A DNA stretch of 64,000 nucleotides from contig NW_008805076.1 in assembly GCF_000004825.1 (NCBI RefSeq), positions 620,001 through 684,000 of the forward strand, in the 5' to 3' direction. Below are positions 34,701 to 46,017 of the stretch, piece after piece (positions within the stretch are counted from its first letter, which is position 1; every line of letters starts with the position of its first letter). Source of the stretch: Heterostelium album PN500 (Eukaryota > Evosea > Eumycetozoa > Acytosteliales > Acytosteliaceae). Under the pieces are notes generated by a model. It saw only the letters and a list, made by a program, of their open reading frames with translations, was not told the DNA's origin and made no database searches. The position numbers and the translations under genes are program-made.

Positions 34701-35619
34701 GCTGTTCGACTTTTCCATAAACTTCATTAAAGCAAATAATATTTTTACAACGATGATATCTTTTCCCTCCAAAACCAACTCTGGAACTCGAGATACATCT
34801 TCTGGAAATCCTAAAGTTTCACATCCTTTACAAAAACTTAATAGATTTTCCTAATATATATAAAAAAGAGAGTAAGTTGAAAAACGGTTAATTTCTATAA
34901 ATGTTTGAGAAAACTATTTAAATAATATTGTTTGATCATCTTACTCTATGAGCAAATTGTGACTGTACAGTAGTATTTATCTTTTTAACATAATTTGGTT
35001 TAATTGTATTTAATAACCTTTGTTGTTTTTAATAATAAAATTGGTTTGGTTAGTATTATCTTAAAAGTATTAATAAAATATTATAACTAACTTACTTGCA
35101 TAAAATGACTCCAGATTTCAAGGACTCACAAATGGGTGGATTTATTTTAGTATTTGTCAACTTGTATATCCAGTCTATAACTTGTTTTTCTGTTTGTAGT
35201 GAATATTCAATCTTATTAATATTAAAGTAATAGTAGGTAGGTTGGTGGTTGTTTGGTGTAGGTGCGATGAATGATGTCGGTGAGCCAGATAGAGTGTGCA
35301 TTGATATGGTTCTGTGATATCGTTTTAATTGAATTTGATGTTCATCGCTTAAGTTTGAAAATTCACCATCACTACTATTGGTATCACTGTTGTTGTTCGA
35401 GTCGTTGTTATTCGAGTTGTTGTTATCTGTTGTATTCAAATCCAACATCATTTTGTTGATTATTTTGTTTTTAAAAGTGTAGTGGGAGTATGATAATGGT
35501 GGGGGTGGAGGTGGGATTGGAATAGAGTCAGATGTTGGGATATCAAGTAAGCCTGACACTTCATCGCATTCCATTGTTTCACATCCCATCTTTTGATATC
35601 CTATTTTAATACTAAACAT
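31704..35619 (-). CDS. RasGEF with N-terminal calponin-homology domain
   Basis: Four exons: 35096-35619, 34945-35017, 32601-34850, 31704-32513; 3657 nt, 1218 residues from the ATG at 35619 (an in-frame ATG at 35589, MGCETM, is an alternative). The CH domain begins in exon 1 (EKQVIDWIYKLTN, LKSGVILCK), crosses the 73-nt exon 2 (LLNTIKPNYVKKIN) and ends in exon 3 (CETLGFPEDV, VPELVLEGKDIIVV). A long disordered part has Ser/Pro stretches and an Asn/His-rich repeat. A coiled coil follows at about residues 740-800. Then come the RasGEF N domain (NIIGSVSDYVDTFLLTYRSF) and the catalytic CDC25 domain (EMARQLTIIEFDMYRQI, NFNCVFVIVSALHSASVNRL, PCIPYLGVHLSDLTFIEEG). It exchanges nucleotide on a Ras or Rap; the CH domain suggests an actin-linked location, by inference. 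Confidence 0.9.
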
Positions 35620-38009
35620 AACTATTATTATCCTATTATCTTATCTATCCAACTTTAATGTAAATGTATCCAATCTATAGAAAAAAAAAACAAACAAAAC
35701 AAAAGGTAAACTAACCATCATAGTTTAATTTAAAAAAAAAAACAACAAGAAACAAGTGTCATGATATATTTTTGTTATTGAATGTGTGATGAGAGGTGGA
35801 AGGTGATAATTATTGAGATTCATGAATATTGGTATTACCTATATGGGGTATGTCCGACATTGTTTTTTTTTTTTTTGATAAGATTCCACTTGATTGTGTT
35901 TGATGCTTTTCTTTCTTCAATTCAATGCCAATTAATTTTTGAGACCTTTCTAGCTAACCTGTCTCTATCCTGCGATAATAAAATAATAATAACGACTATC
36001 GATGATTTTACAACAGTGTTGATTTTGATATATTTCAATTGTAAAATTGCTATTGTCACTGCTATCTTGTTGTTGTCTGAAACTATTACTCTATCCTTCC
36101 TGTAAAAAACACTTTTATAAATGCTATTTGTTTGTTTTCTTGTTGTTGCTACTGTTACTGTTGTTTGTTTTATTGATGTTGTTGTTTTTGGCTGTTGATA
36201 TTTATTGACTTACTATTGCTATTGTAAGCAATGTTGTGTGTTGTTGTACTTTTTTGGTTTTAGAAAGTGGGAACTGTTAATTTGGGTAAATTAATGGGCT
36301 GTTTGAATATTAATATTGTAATTTATCACAAAATAAGGATTTCACTTTCTTTTTGAGACTTGTTTTGTGTTTTTTTTGTTTTTTTTTTTTTGTGGTTGTG
36401 GCTCTTTGATTGGTATCTAAATCATTTATTGTTTGAATACCACAAAAATAAAAATAAAAACTATTATTATTATAATGATCGATTAAATTGATTTATAAAT
36501 AAATAAATATAAAGCTACAATTTTTAAAAAAAAAAAAACAACCTGTTTAAAATATATGTATATCTCTGTGTGTCTATATTATTTGTTTTTTGTTTATTAT
36601 TATCATAAATAAATAAATAAATACTATATAAATAATTATTAGAATTCGTTAGAAAAATAAATAAACAAAAAAAAGGGATAAAAAATAACAATAATAAATA
36701 AAATAAATAAGATTATAAATTAAAAAAAAAACAAACAAACTATTAATATAATAAACTATAGATTATAAAAAAAGACTAATAATAAATTTGTTCCTCTTGG
36801 ATTGATTAGCTAATACAACAAAGAACACAGATAGTTGAAAATAAGAAACAAAAAAAAAAAAGCAAGCAAACAAACACAATCAAACCTCATTTCAGTATGT
36901 TGAGTGTAAGCCAGGCTCCAACAGAGTGAAACCATACAATGTTGCTTTAAAGATGGTTGTGTGTTTGATGTTTGGCAAAATTTTTCAATAAACTGGACCA
37001 CTATCAACCACAGCCGACCCATTGACAAAAGGTTGAATGACCTTTTTTTTTTTTTTTTTGCAAATTCTGAAAACCAAAATATCAAAAACAAATTAGGATG
37101 AGATGGTGTTTATTTTTTTTATTTTTTTTCCAAAAAAAATCAGATCTCAAAAAAATAATAATTTTTTAAAATTAAACTTAATAATTATCCCAAAAAATTT
37201 CCATCAAGGCTACGATTTAATCTGATCGTGAAGCATTTGTTTGTTTTGATGTAATGATCTTTTTTTTTTTTATAATAAACCCCACAAATAATAAATTGTA
37301 GTGTTTAAAGATCGATGGACAATATCAATTATACAAAAAAAAATTAGGTCAATCGACTCGACTTTGTATTGTTCCAAGTCGGAAACTCCTCCATTAATGT
37401 TTGTTCAAAGAGTCGTCTTTTACTTATTATTTGAATGGTTAAAAAAAATAAAAGACAATCTTTTTTTTTTGTGCCTTTTCCCCAAAAAGTAAATAAACTT
37501 AAACCAAATTCGATTTCGTTTATTTACAATAAAAATTTCAATATCTTGATCTAAACTCCTCATATAAAATAATATTTGAATCATTGTGATCTTTAAGAAA
37601 AATACAATTTTTTTGATTAAATTGGAATTTTATTTTTTGAATCAAAGATATAGAGTTTTGATTGTAAGAATTTCTGCAAAATCCAACATATAACATATTA
37701 CAAAACAAAAAAATTAATTAAGTTTCTAAAGTTTATTTTGTTTTGATATTTACTTAGAAATATATATATTTTTATGAAAAGAAATATCTAGTTTTTGATA
37801 ATGAAAGTAATTAAGTATTTAAGAAATTTCCGAGGTAATCTTCAATAAATAACCTATTTTCTTGGGAGGACTTCTATTCCCTCAAAGAGTAAAACATTTG
37901 GTCTTTTTTAATTTTTTTTTTTTAAAATTTTTTTTAAAAGACTTTTTCAGAAAACTCTACTTTGGGATTGGTTCGGAGCTATTATTATTGTTATTGAGAT
38001 AATAATAGA
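35620..38009. other. Long intergenic region, no gene seen
   Basis: About 2.4 kb between divergent genes, full of A/T homopolymers and TTG-rich stretches. The ORFs in it (for example 36810-37091 minus and 35782-36105 plus) are short, AT-driven and lack domain or codon support. Confidence 0.5.
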
Positions 38010-39760
38010 ATGAAAAATAATAAAGTTGATGATCATCAAGATGATGGTTTAAAGAAGAGATCAACAAGCTCAAGTAAATCTAAAGAATCTGAAGATGATC
38101 ATAAGAATCAGCAACCACAAAAGATAAATGACAAAAAGAGTGTAAAGAAACAAACACAAGATGAATCGTCATCATCGTCATCATCATCTTCTGATAACCA
38201 ACAACAACAACAACAAGTAGAAAGAGATGATATTGTTAAAAGAACAAAACATGCAACATGTATAAGAATCACAGGTTTGTTGATCATTACACTCTTGACA
38301 TTGGCTATGTGGTCGACTTTCAACTATGTCGATCCGGAGAAAGTCGATCGATCAATCTACTTGAAGGAGATGCCATTGCCGTTGTTAGAGCACTATCAGA
38401 GTGGATCTTATATACCGGTTTACGACAGTGCATCGAAGCGTCAATTCAAGTTGTTCGTTGTACAAGCCAACAGAGACCAAAGACAACCACGTGAATCCGT
38501 CCTACTCCTCCACGGACAGGCATCGACTTCATTCAGCTACCGTCAATCAGTAGATTCACTCTACAAAGCCAATCTCAATCCAATTCTAATAGATCTTCCA
38601 TGTTATGGATTCTCTGATTCCTTACCAGATTGTTCACAATCATATATTGCAGGTAATTATATTACTAGTAAACTAATTGGGTTATAACAAACATTCATTC
38701 ATTCATTAGATTAACAACTGTTATTGTTATTATTATTACGATGTTATTATATAGATCGTATTCCAGATATTCTTAATGCATTATCAGTTAATAAAGTACA
38801 TTTGGTTACATTTGATATGTCAACGGCAATCGGTGCAGAGTTTTTAGATAGATATCCAAAGAGAGTGGCATCTGTTACATTGGGAGATCCAGTTATCGAT
38901 GTCAGTCATCAACCATTCTATGTCAACGTCGCAAAATATTCTTTGATCAACAGAGCACTCATCTCACTTGCAACAAGTCCATACATTTCATGGATTAGAT
39001 GGAAATACTTACAATTTGCATGTATGTAATAGCTTTTTATAAATAGCTATTCTTTATAGATATTTCAAATAGCTAATCTTATCTGTTTAAACAACAACAA
39101 CAACTTTATCAATTAATTTAATTTAGATAAATCACCATTGGATCAAATCACTACCGATTGTTACTTCTATATGATTAGATATAGAAACAATATCAATAAT
39201 TATATTAGAACCATTGTTGAGTCTGATCTTACATTTAGAAGAACCAACGATCTCATTCACTCAAGACTTCATTATGATAGTGTTATCCCAAGACAAGTAC
39301 GTATAGTTAAGAAATAATTATAGTTAGTTACTTTTACTAACTAAAGAAACTTGATATTTATTTATAGGCTATTTTAACAAATGGATTATTACAAACATAT
39401 CATAGTGTATATTTCCAGAATAAATTCACATTCCCATTCTTACATATGAGTTCAGGTGAATTCCTATTGGGAGAAGAGTCACCTTTAATCTTTGAGACTC
39501 ATGTAGCTTCGATGGTTGACAAGATCGACCCAGAGTTAAGAAAGTTGAAGCAAATCGAACGAGAAGAGGAAAGTCATGGTGGTCACGGACATAGTCACGG
39601 TGGTAACGATCACGGACACAGTCATGGTGGTCACGGACACAGCCACGGTGGCGCACATGGACATAGTCACGGTGGTAACGAGCACGGTCATAGCCACGGT
39701 GGTGCTCACGGACACAGTCACGGTGGTGATGAGTATGGAATGGGTGGTTATGGATTCTAA
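38010..39760 (+). CDS. Membrane-anchored alpha/beta-hydrolase-fold protein with His-rich tail
   Basis: Four exons: 38010-38652, 38755-39021, 39127-39296, 39368-39760; 1473 nt, 490 residues. A charged Lys/Ser/Gln N-terminal region (1-85) is followed by one TM segment (about 88-108, GLLIITLLTLAMW), giving a type II orientation. The hydrolase fold shows VLLLHGQASTSFSYR (oxyanion-hole HG), NPILIDLPCYGFSDS, and a strand-nucleophile-helix segment HLVTFDMSTAIGAEFLDRYP. That elbow lacks the G-x-S-x-G of serine hydrolases: the sequence is FDMSTA, so the enzyme may be inactive or use Asp or the shifted Ser. After about residue 445 the protein ends in six or more HGHSHGG-like units, a probable metal-binding tail. 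Confidence 0.8.
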
Positions 39761-39912
39761 AGTAAGAAATAAAGAAAGAAAGAATTCAAAACGAATAGCT
39801 ACTAGAATTCATAATATATAATAAATAAAAAAGAAGAAGAAGAAGAAGAAGAACACTTTGTAATTTAAAAAAAAAAAACTAACATAGTATAGTTTAGACA
39901 TATTGTTTTTAT

Positions 39913-40601
39913 TCATGTTTTTACTGTACTATTAGTTGAGTGGCTGGTATTTGAGTATGGTTGTTCTCCTCTAAAATCTTTGGCACTATCCATATAACCA
40001 TATAAAAGTCCGAAAAACAATCCGACAAAAATTCCCCAAAGCGTTAAAATAACTAATACATATTGACCTATAAACCAAATGTTATTATATGTATTTAATC
40101 ATCAAATATTGAAATAGATTATAACAATTGTTGTTATGTTGTGTAATATGATGATTTCAAGTTTAAAGTAAAGTAAAATAAAATAAAATAAAGAGAAAAA
40201 GAAGAAGTAGATTAAAAAAAGAGAGATTTCGAAAAAGAAAGAGAAAGAGAAAGAGAAAGAGAAAGAGAAAGAGAAAGAGAAAGAGAAAGAGAAAGAGAAA
40301 GAGAAAAAGTAGAGGTTTTAGAATTTGATATTTAGATTGATTGTTAGTTTGTAAAGTTAACTATAATATATGTGTTGTGAATGCTAAATATATGTAAAGC
40401 ATGTTTTTCTTTGTTTTTTTTTTTTTTTTTTTCGTTGTTGATTATAGTTGATTTATATCATTACGATACAATACCACAAACTAAAGGTTTATCACCACAA
40501 ATCAGAAGTTGACCATTTTTATCCCTCTTTACAGGGCTATAATCCGATGGTTTAATATTCTTGATTTTGCCTAAAGATTTCTTGATATTTTTTAATTTCA
40601 T
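39913..40601 (-). CDS. Small single-TM protein, two exons, hidden by a 407-nt intron
   Basis: Exon 1 40475-40601, exon 2 39913-40067; 282 nt, 93 residues. Exon 1 gives a basic Lys/Ile-rich start (MKLKNIKKSLGKIKNI), then DYSPVKRDKNGQLLICG and KPLVC. Exon 2 gives a TM helix (VLVILTLWGIFVGLFFGLL) and a polar tail with Ser/Thr. The join (donor G|GTATT, acceptor TATAG|GT) keeps the frame and completes a Gly codon. If unspliced, exon 1 ends as a 46-residue ORF. Each half alone is too short to stand out. The intron contains a long GAAAGA microsatellite. Function unknown; a Cys pair just before the TM helix could be lipidated or form a disulfide. Confidence 0.55.
40235..40306. repeat. GAAAGA hexanucleotide microsatellite
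   Basis: About twelve tandem GAAAGA units, inside the intron of the small TM gene. On the gene's strand it is a polypyrimidine run well upstream of the acceptor. Confidence 0.9.
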
Positions 40602-43321
40602 TTTAAAAATCTCTCTATTTATATATATAATATCTATTAATGTACAACTATTAGTAACTAGATTATCTTTACTATTAACTAAGCTTAAATTCTTAAAATA
40701 TAAAATGTTATAAATTATTGTTAAATAAAAGATAATTGTCGTCTATTTATATCTGACCAAGAATGAATTAATTAATTTTTTTTTTTTATTTTTTGTTTTC
40801 ATTTTTTTAAAAATTAAAAAACACAAAAAGGTGTGAAAGTTATAATAATGTTTATTATTAATTTAATTTATTTATTTACTTACTTACTTCCTAATCAGCA
40901 ATTGATATTATAATGCGATGAGATTAAAGTAACTTAATAGTATTCATGTTTCTATAGATATTAGACTTAGAAGAAGTAATGATGGTTTGCAAAGTAATAT
41001 AGAGTTTTGAAGAAACAGAGGAGTGTCGACATTCCTTATTCAACTCAAATTCTCTCTATCAATTCAAAGTAATTCAATTCAATCTGTTGAAATATTGTTC
41101 ACATTAAAAATTTCTAAGAATCAAACAAGATATTGTTTTAATTATAAATATAAACAATATATCAAAAATCATACAAATAATTTTATTATTATCTGATCAT
41201 GTGTAGTTAGCGTAATGTTTTTGCTTGTTCTATATATCTAAATTAAATAAAAAAACATAATAATAGCAATAATAATGTTGTCTAATTTTACAAATCAAAT
41301 CAAATAAATTAATTTTGTACCATTTTTTTAAGTAAAGTTTAAAGTTAAAATATATTTATGATAATTTTCATTGACAATAGTGTACTTGTTTATAATAATC
41401 AATCACGAAGATGAAGGACCTCTTCTCCAATAGATTATAATAATCAAAAAACAAAAAGAATTATAATTTATAAATAAAAAGATGAAAAGATAATTAATTA
41501 ATTAAGTTGTAGCTAACCACATCACACATAAAAACACACAACGATTAGGTTTGTTAATTTTTATTATAACTTAAAAACCTTTCTTAAAAGCACCTGTCAA
41601 TATATTTATCAGCGTGAGATGCTGAAGATGCATGATGACAACGGAAACTGATGATCGAGGAACTTCTTTTTGCAGAAGATTTGATAACTCATCAAGTTAA
41701 CGAATCATATCAAAAATATGTAGGATAGATATACAATGTTATTGTTATTTGGTGCGTATGTGTGAATGTCTGCTATTGTTATTAAATGATTGATTGCAAC
41801 ATGATTGCAGATTTTGTTGTTTGTTTGTTTTTGTTTTTTTTTTTAAGAATCTTCGCATGATGTCATATCTAATTAAACAACAAATTTTTTAAACCAAAAG
41901 ACAAATCATTTCAATCAATTTATTTAAAGAGTGTGAGTTTTGTTTTTGTTTAAGATTTATTTAAAAAAAACAAATGGTTGCATGTATGATAGAGAGAACA
42001 AACAGGAAACTACAACAACACAAAAATGCTTAAAAAATCATCAAAACTTATGCAGTTCAATTTAAAATGATGATGATGATTGTTGGACTGATTGAATACA
42101 CACACACAAATGTTGTTGAAATTATTAAAAGGGGGAGGTTTAAAAAAAAAACACACACTTAATCACAAATAGACACACACCACACACAAACACATAACAC
42201 AGGTATCAATAAATCTATAACTAAAAATAGTGTGTGAAATTAAATGTGTGTGTTGTTATAATTAACATCAGTGACACTAACAAACACACATAAACAATTA
42301 AATTATTGATATTTGATGGTATCACTGATGCTTTGTGTTTATTGTTTGGACTATCAATCAGTTTATTTAAATGTTCCCCATTTTTTTTTAATACCTTGTT
42401 ATTTTCGACACTATATTATCAAGACTGTTGTTAATTTACCCATTACCACACTTTTGGCAGGTGCTTCTTTTACTCACAAATAAATAACCACGAACATATA
42501 AATCCAAATAACAGTATTTATTCAAAAGCAATACCCTCTTGTTATTCTGACACTTTTCACTCATTCTCATTCATTGATTAAACATATACAACTTCTTCTA
42601 TCTCTCTCTCTCTCTCTCTGTCTATATCTCAATCTTACTGCTGTCATATTATTCACAACAGTATCCAATAAATTCCAACAACTCCTTCAACATTTCACAC
42701 ACATTTATTTTTCAACCTCAGAATTTACAATAGCAATTTCATCATTCAATTCAAGCACACCAAGCAACTCTGTAGTGGTATATCATCATATTTGTTTTGG
42801 TGCTTATCACTCACTGATAGTATTGTTTTTGTTGTTGCTAGACATATTTTGAATACTCTGATAGAGATAAATAGATTGGTAACCAGTCACCAGTTAATAA
42901 TAAAATAAAACATATCGTTTGTTTTATTTTTAATTTTTTGACAGTAATAAAAGCTTTTATTTTTAAACATACCACCCCTTCAACTACATACTTAATCATC
43001 ACCCAACTATTAATACAATTCAACTCAATTCAATTCAACCAACTCTAACTCAACTCCAAAATTCAATATTTAAAATTATTTGCACACATCCAAAGGAAAA
43101 TTAAATTAACAAATAATTATAATTTTCCATCTAACAACTGCATATTATCACCATCGATTATATATTATCACATTTCAATTCACACAATTTAATACCTACA
43201 CCAGACACACACCAAGTTGCAGGTGCTCAACAGTAATAATCAAATAAAAAAACAATTTAAACAAGAACAGTGAATAACAGAAAAGGTGGTTGGTTTTGAA
43301 TCTTATGCACCGTACATTTTT
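40602..43321. other. Long intergenic region, no gene seen
   Basis: About 2.7 kb. Contains CA-rich blocks near 42090-42200, a CT repeat near 42600-42620 and CAA/AAC-rich sequence before the next start that is probably the promoter and 5' leader of the receiver-domain gene. The 92-residue ORF at 42574-42852 lacks support. Confidence 0.5.
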
Positions 43322-44479
43322 ATGATGGACGCTTATGCTTTCTCATATTCCAACACTATTGTTGTGATGAAGCACTTTGGTCATAGAAGAGCTCACAGTT
43401 ATGATATTGACAGACCTTTTAAACAAATGAAAATTGAAAACATTATTCAATCCAATCAAATAAATCATATAAATATTATTAATTACAATCACACTCATCC
43501 TAACACCATCATCAACAATAACAATAACAATAACAACAACAACATTCTCAACAACAACAATAACACAAACAACAACTTAGATAATAATAATAATAATAAT
43601 AAAATAGTAACCACTACACAAACATCAGTTTTAACAAATATTAATAATTTTAATTTACTTAATGTTAATAATCAAAATAATTTAAAAGACAACACTTTCC
43701 AAATTTATTATAACCATTATTCATCAAGTGGTAATACATTATTCAAAAACAATATTAATAATAATAATAATAGTAGTTTAAATAATAATAATATTATTTA
43801 TAATAATAATAATTATATTTCCAATATGGGAACTAGAGAAAATCAACCTGATGAGGCAGAGGTTTTCACTCCACCTCCATCACCAAGAGGAAATAACTTA
43901 AACCTCAATAACAATATCAATAATAATCTAATCAATAATATTGAAAAGAGACAGCAAATGCAGCAACAACAACAACAGCTACAACATCAGCAAGTTTCAA
44001 GTGATTCTGAAAAGTTACAGAGTCAGTTTAATAGTTTGACTACACAAAGTACAGCTAATATTTTGGTTGCGGAGGATGATAAGATGTATCAATTGGTTGC
44101 AAAGCGTTTGCTCTCGAAATTGGGACATTCTGTGACCATCGCCAAGAATGGACTGAAGGCTGTCGAGGAGGCCACATCCGGAAAACCATACGATTTCATC
44201 CTAATGGACGTCGAGATGCCAGAGATGGATGGTCTGGAAGCAACAGGAAAAATAAGACAGTTTGAACAAGCAAAGTTTGGAATGATGGCCAATTCAACTC
44301 AACGTAGAATCCCTATAATAGCCTATACAACCAGTGAGAGAAGTCGGTGTATGTCGGCGGATGTCGACGAACATCTGCTGAAACCGGCGAGTGTTGAAGC
44401 ACTGAAATCAATGATCACTCTCTACCTAAAGAACAAAGGAAGTGATCCATCAAAAAGATCAACGATTCCTATTCAATAA
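43322..44479 (+). CDS. Stand-alone response-regulator receiver protein
   Basis: Read from the first ATG (43322; the frame is open a little further upstream from a GTG): 385 residues, single exon. Residues 1-45 are ordinary, then Asn-rich low complexity covers about 50-230 with a Gln run. Residues 242-370 form a complete receiver domain: acidic pocket VAEDDK, phospho-acceptor Asp in FILMDVEMPEMDGLEA, the switch Thr in IIAYTTSE and the invariant Lys in HLLKPAS. There is no kinase, phosphodiesterase or DNA-binding output domain. Receivers in dictyostelids are otherwise mostly parts of hybrid kinases or RegA, as far as I know. It should accept phosphate from an RdeA-type His phosphotransfer protein and act as a phosphate sink or a binding switch; that is inference. 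Confidence 0.85.
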   Translation: MMDAYAFSYSNTIVVMKHFGHRRAHSYDIDRPFKQMKIENIIQSNQINHINIINYNHTHPNTIINNNNNNNNNNILNNNNNTNNNLDNNNNNNKIVTTTQTSVLTNINNFNLLNVNNQNNLKDNTFQIYYNHYSSSGNTLFKNNINNNNNSSLNNNNIIYNNNNYISNMGTRENQPDEAEVFTPPPSPRGNNLNLNNNINNNLINNIEKRQQMQQQQQQLQHQQVSSDSEKLQSQFNSLTTQSTANILVAEDDKMYQLVAKRLLSKLGHSVTIAKNGLKAVEEATSGKPYDFILMDVEMPEMDGLEATGKIRQFEQAKFGMMANSTQRRIPIIAYTTSERSRCMSADVDEHLLKPASVEALKSMITLYLKNKGSDPSKRSTIPIQ

Positions 44480-44966
44480 TCAAAATTATTTAATTTATAT
44501 TAAGAAAAACAAAAAAAAACAAACGATCAACCAATCAATGGATTATATAATGACTAGTAATCTATGTATAGCCTTCATGAACTTGTAATATCAACAACCA
44601 ACAAACAATCTATTATTTATTCAATTTACAAGAATGAACCAATATTCATTCTATAAAATCAACTCAAAATATTTTCATAATAGTAATACTATTTAAAATA
44701 AATTTAAAAAACCATTTTCATTTAATTTTTGTTTATTTTAATTATTGTCTAATAAAAACTAGGTTAGATAGTGATAGTAATGACAGTAAGATCTATCAAT
44801 ATCAAACCAAAGGTGAATTAAAAATACAAAACTTAAGTGATTGATATACTTCTAAATAAATGTTTTTTAAAAAAAATTGGGATAAATAATAAATTCTTTA
44901 TGGTAATCAAATCTACATTGTATAAAGTATTTTAACAAAAATCAAAGAAACTGTAGATCTCGCTGA
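44480..44966. other. Intergenic up to the left direct repeat
   Basis: AT-rich host sequence. Composition changes abruptly at about 44,960, where the GC-richer element begins. Confidence 0.5.
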
Positions 44967-45188
44967 CCATCCTACTCCAACCAATCCATCCTCAATAAAA
45001 CTCACTGTTCAATCAGCATCTCCTCATATCATGATCCTCAAAGCGATCGACCTCCAACCTTAGTTTCTACTCATTCTTGACCTTAGTCTGGAGGAAAATG
45101 AATAGAAATAGCATGTATTTGATCGTTGCTGTATAGGTATACACCAATCTCTTGGTTACTATATCCTTTATGGGTGGGCGGTGACAGT
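44967..45188 (+). repeat. Left 222-bp direct repeat
   Basis: Runs from CCATCCTACTCCAAC to GGGTGGGCGGTGACAGT. By eye it differs from the right copy at three positions, all in the first 50 bases, with no indels. One frame reads through its first part to a TAG (ending AIDLQP), and the same frame is open in the right copy. Confidence 0.9.
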
Positions 45189-45229
45189 AAGGAAGAAGGA
45201 AGGATATTCATTGGATGTGTCTATACTAA

Positions 45230-45247
45230 GTTAGTAGTACTACTAAC
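45230..45247. repeat. 18-bp perfect palindrome
   Basis: GTTAGTAGTACTACTAAC is its own reverse complement. It sits between the left direct repeat and the stop of the ATPase ORF. It could be a terminator or the cruciform part of a replication origin for the Rep protein; neither is shown. Confidence 0.6.
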
Positions 45248-45259
45248 GGAGGTGCATTA

Positions 45260-45994
45260 TTACTTGATCACAAACTTTGGACAAACATCCGTCTTGAATA
45301 TGAGTACTGGAGCACTCTGTTTGGCTGTGAGGTTGAGTCTGACTACTTGATAGTCGCAACATGAATGGCCCAAAAACTCTTTGAACTCTCTCTCTGTTCC
45401 GTATCCTCTGCTCAATTCAAACGCGCTTCTTAATGAATGTTCCTTCAAATGAGTGATGAACAATGTTGACGCGTTGTCTCTGATGGTGGGTGATAGCTTC
45501 TTGAGGTCTTGAATGAGAATGAAGATGCTAATGAAATAGTGTCTGCTACTCGTGGCCAGCTTGTCAAATAGTTTGTTGTGTTGGAACTCTACACTTCCAA
45601 TGCAATCATCCAACACAATAGCTATCTTTTTTTGTGTTCCTTTCTTCTTGTATTCTTCTTGTTGTTGAATGATCATGTAGATGATTTCTTCTGTTGGTTG
45701 TTTGAATACATATCTTTGATCGAGAAAAGAGTATTGATCTTGTAGATCTGCTGTTGGACAAAGAAGATAGATGCGATTGAACTCTTGATGATTGTGCGGA
45801 ACCAACAACTTCAATAGATTTGTCTGGCCGGATTCTGTCATGCCTGCAATGATTGATAGAGATGGAAGGTGTAGTTGTAGTCCCTCTTTCAATGATGTCA
45901 ACGACGATGCGTCCTCTTCTTGTACAGCTTCATCCTGTTCGATAACATCGTCAAAGGTAGTCAGCCAAGTCAGTGGTCGGTGTTGCAATGCCAT
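45260..45994 (-). CDS. A32-like (FtsK/HerA superfamily) DNA-packaging ATPase, probably degenerate
   Basis: 244 residues from the first ATG (45994); the frame is open further upstream across the end of the Rep ORF. A Glu/Asp-rich start is followed by a P-loop domain. The Walker A position is SIIAGMTESGQTNLL (about 47-61), where the invariant Lys is Gln (Q57). Walker B is IAIVLDDC (124-131). The segment SSRHYFISIFILIQDL, followed by KKLSPTIRDNAS, is the characteristic sensor region of packaging ATPases from poxviruses, virophages, polintons and relatives. These move DNA into capsids. The Lys-to-Gln change needs one base, so the copy may be a recent loss of activity. No other packaging component is visible. 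An SF3 helicase would be the usual partner of a Rep domain, but these motifs do not fit SF3. Confidence 0.7.
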   Translation of the reverse strand: MALQHRPLTWLTTFDDVIEQDEAVQEEDASSLTSLKEGLQLHLPSLSIIAGMTESGQTNLLKLLVPHNHQEFNRIYLLCPTADLQDQYSFLDQRYVFKQPTEEIIYMIIQQQEEYKKKGTQKKIAIVLDDCIGSVEFQHNKLFDKLATSSRHYFISIFILIQDLKKLSPTIRDNASTLFITHLKEHSLRSAFELSRGYGTEREFKEFLGHSCCDYQVVRLNLTAKQSAPVLIFKTDVCPKFVIK

Positions 45995-46017
45995 TCTTTG
46001 TTGTATGTCTCCATATT

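Noticed and set aside
42574-42852. 92-residue plus-strand ORF in the long intergenic region
   Set aside because: Ser/Leu-rich from CT and CA repeats, no ATG context or domain support; probably leader or promoter sequence.
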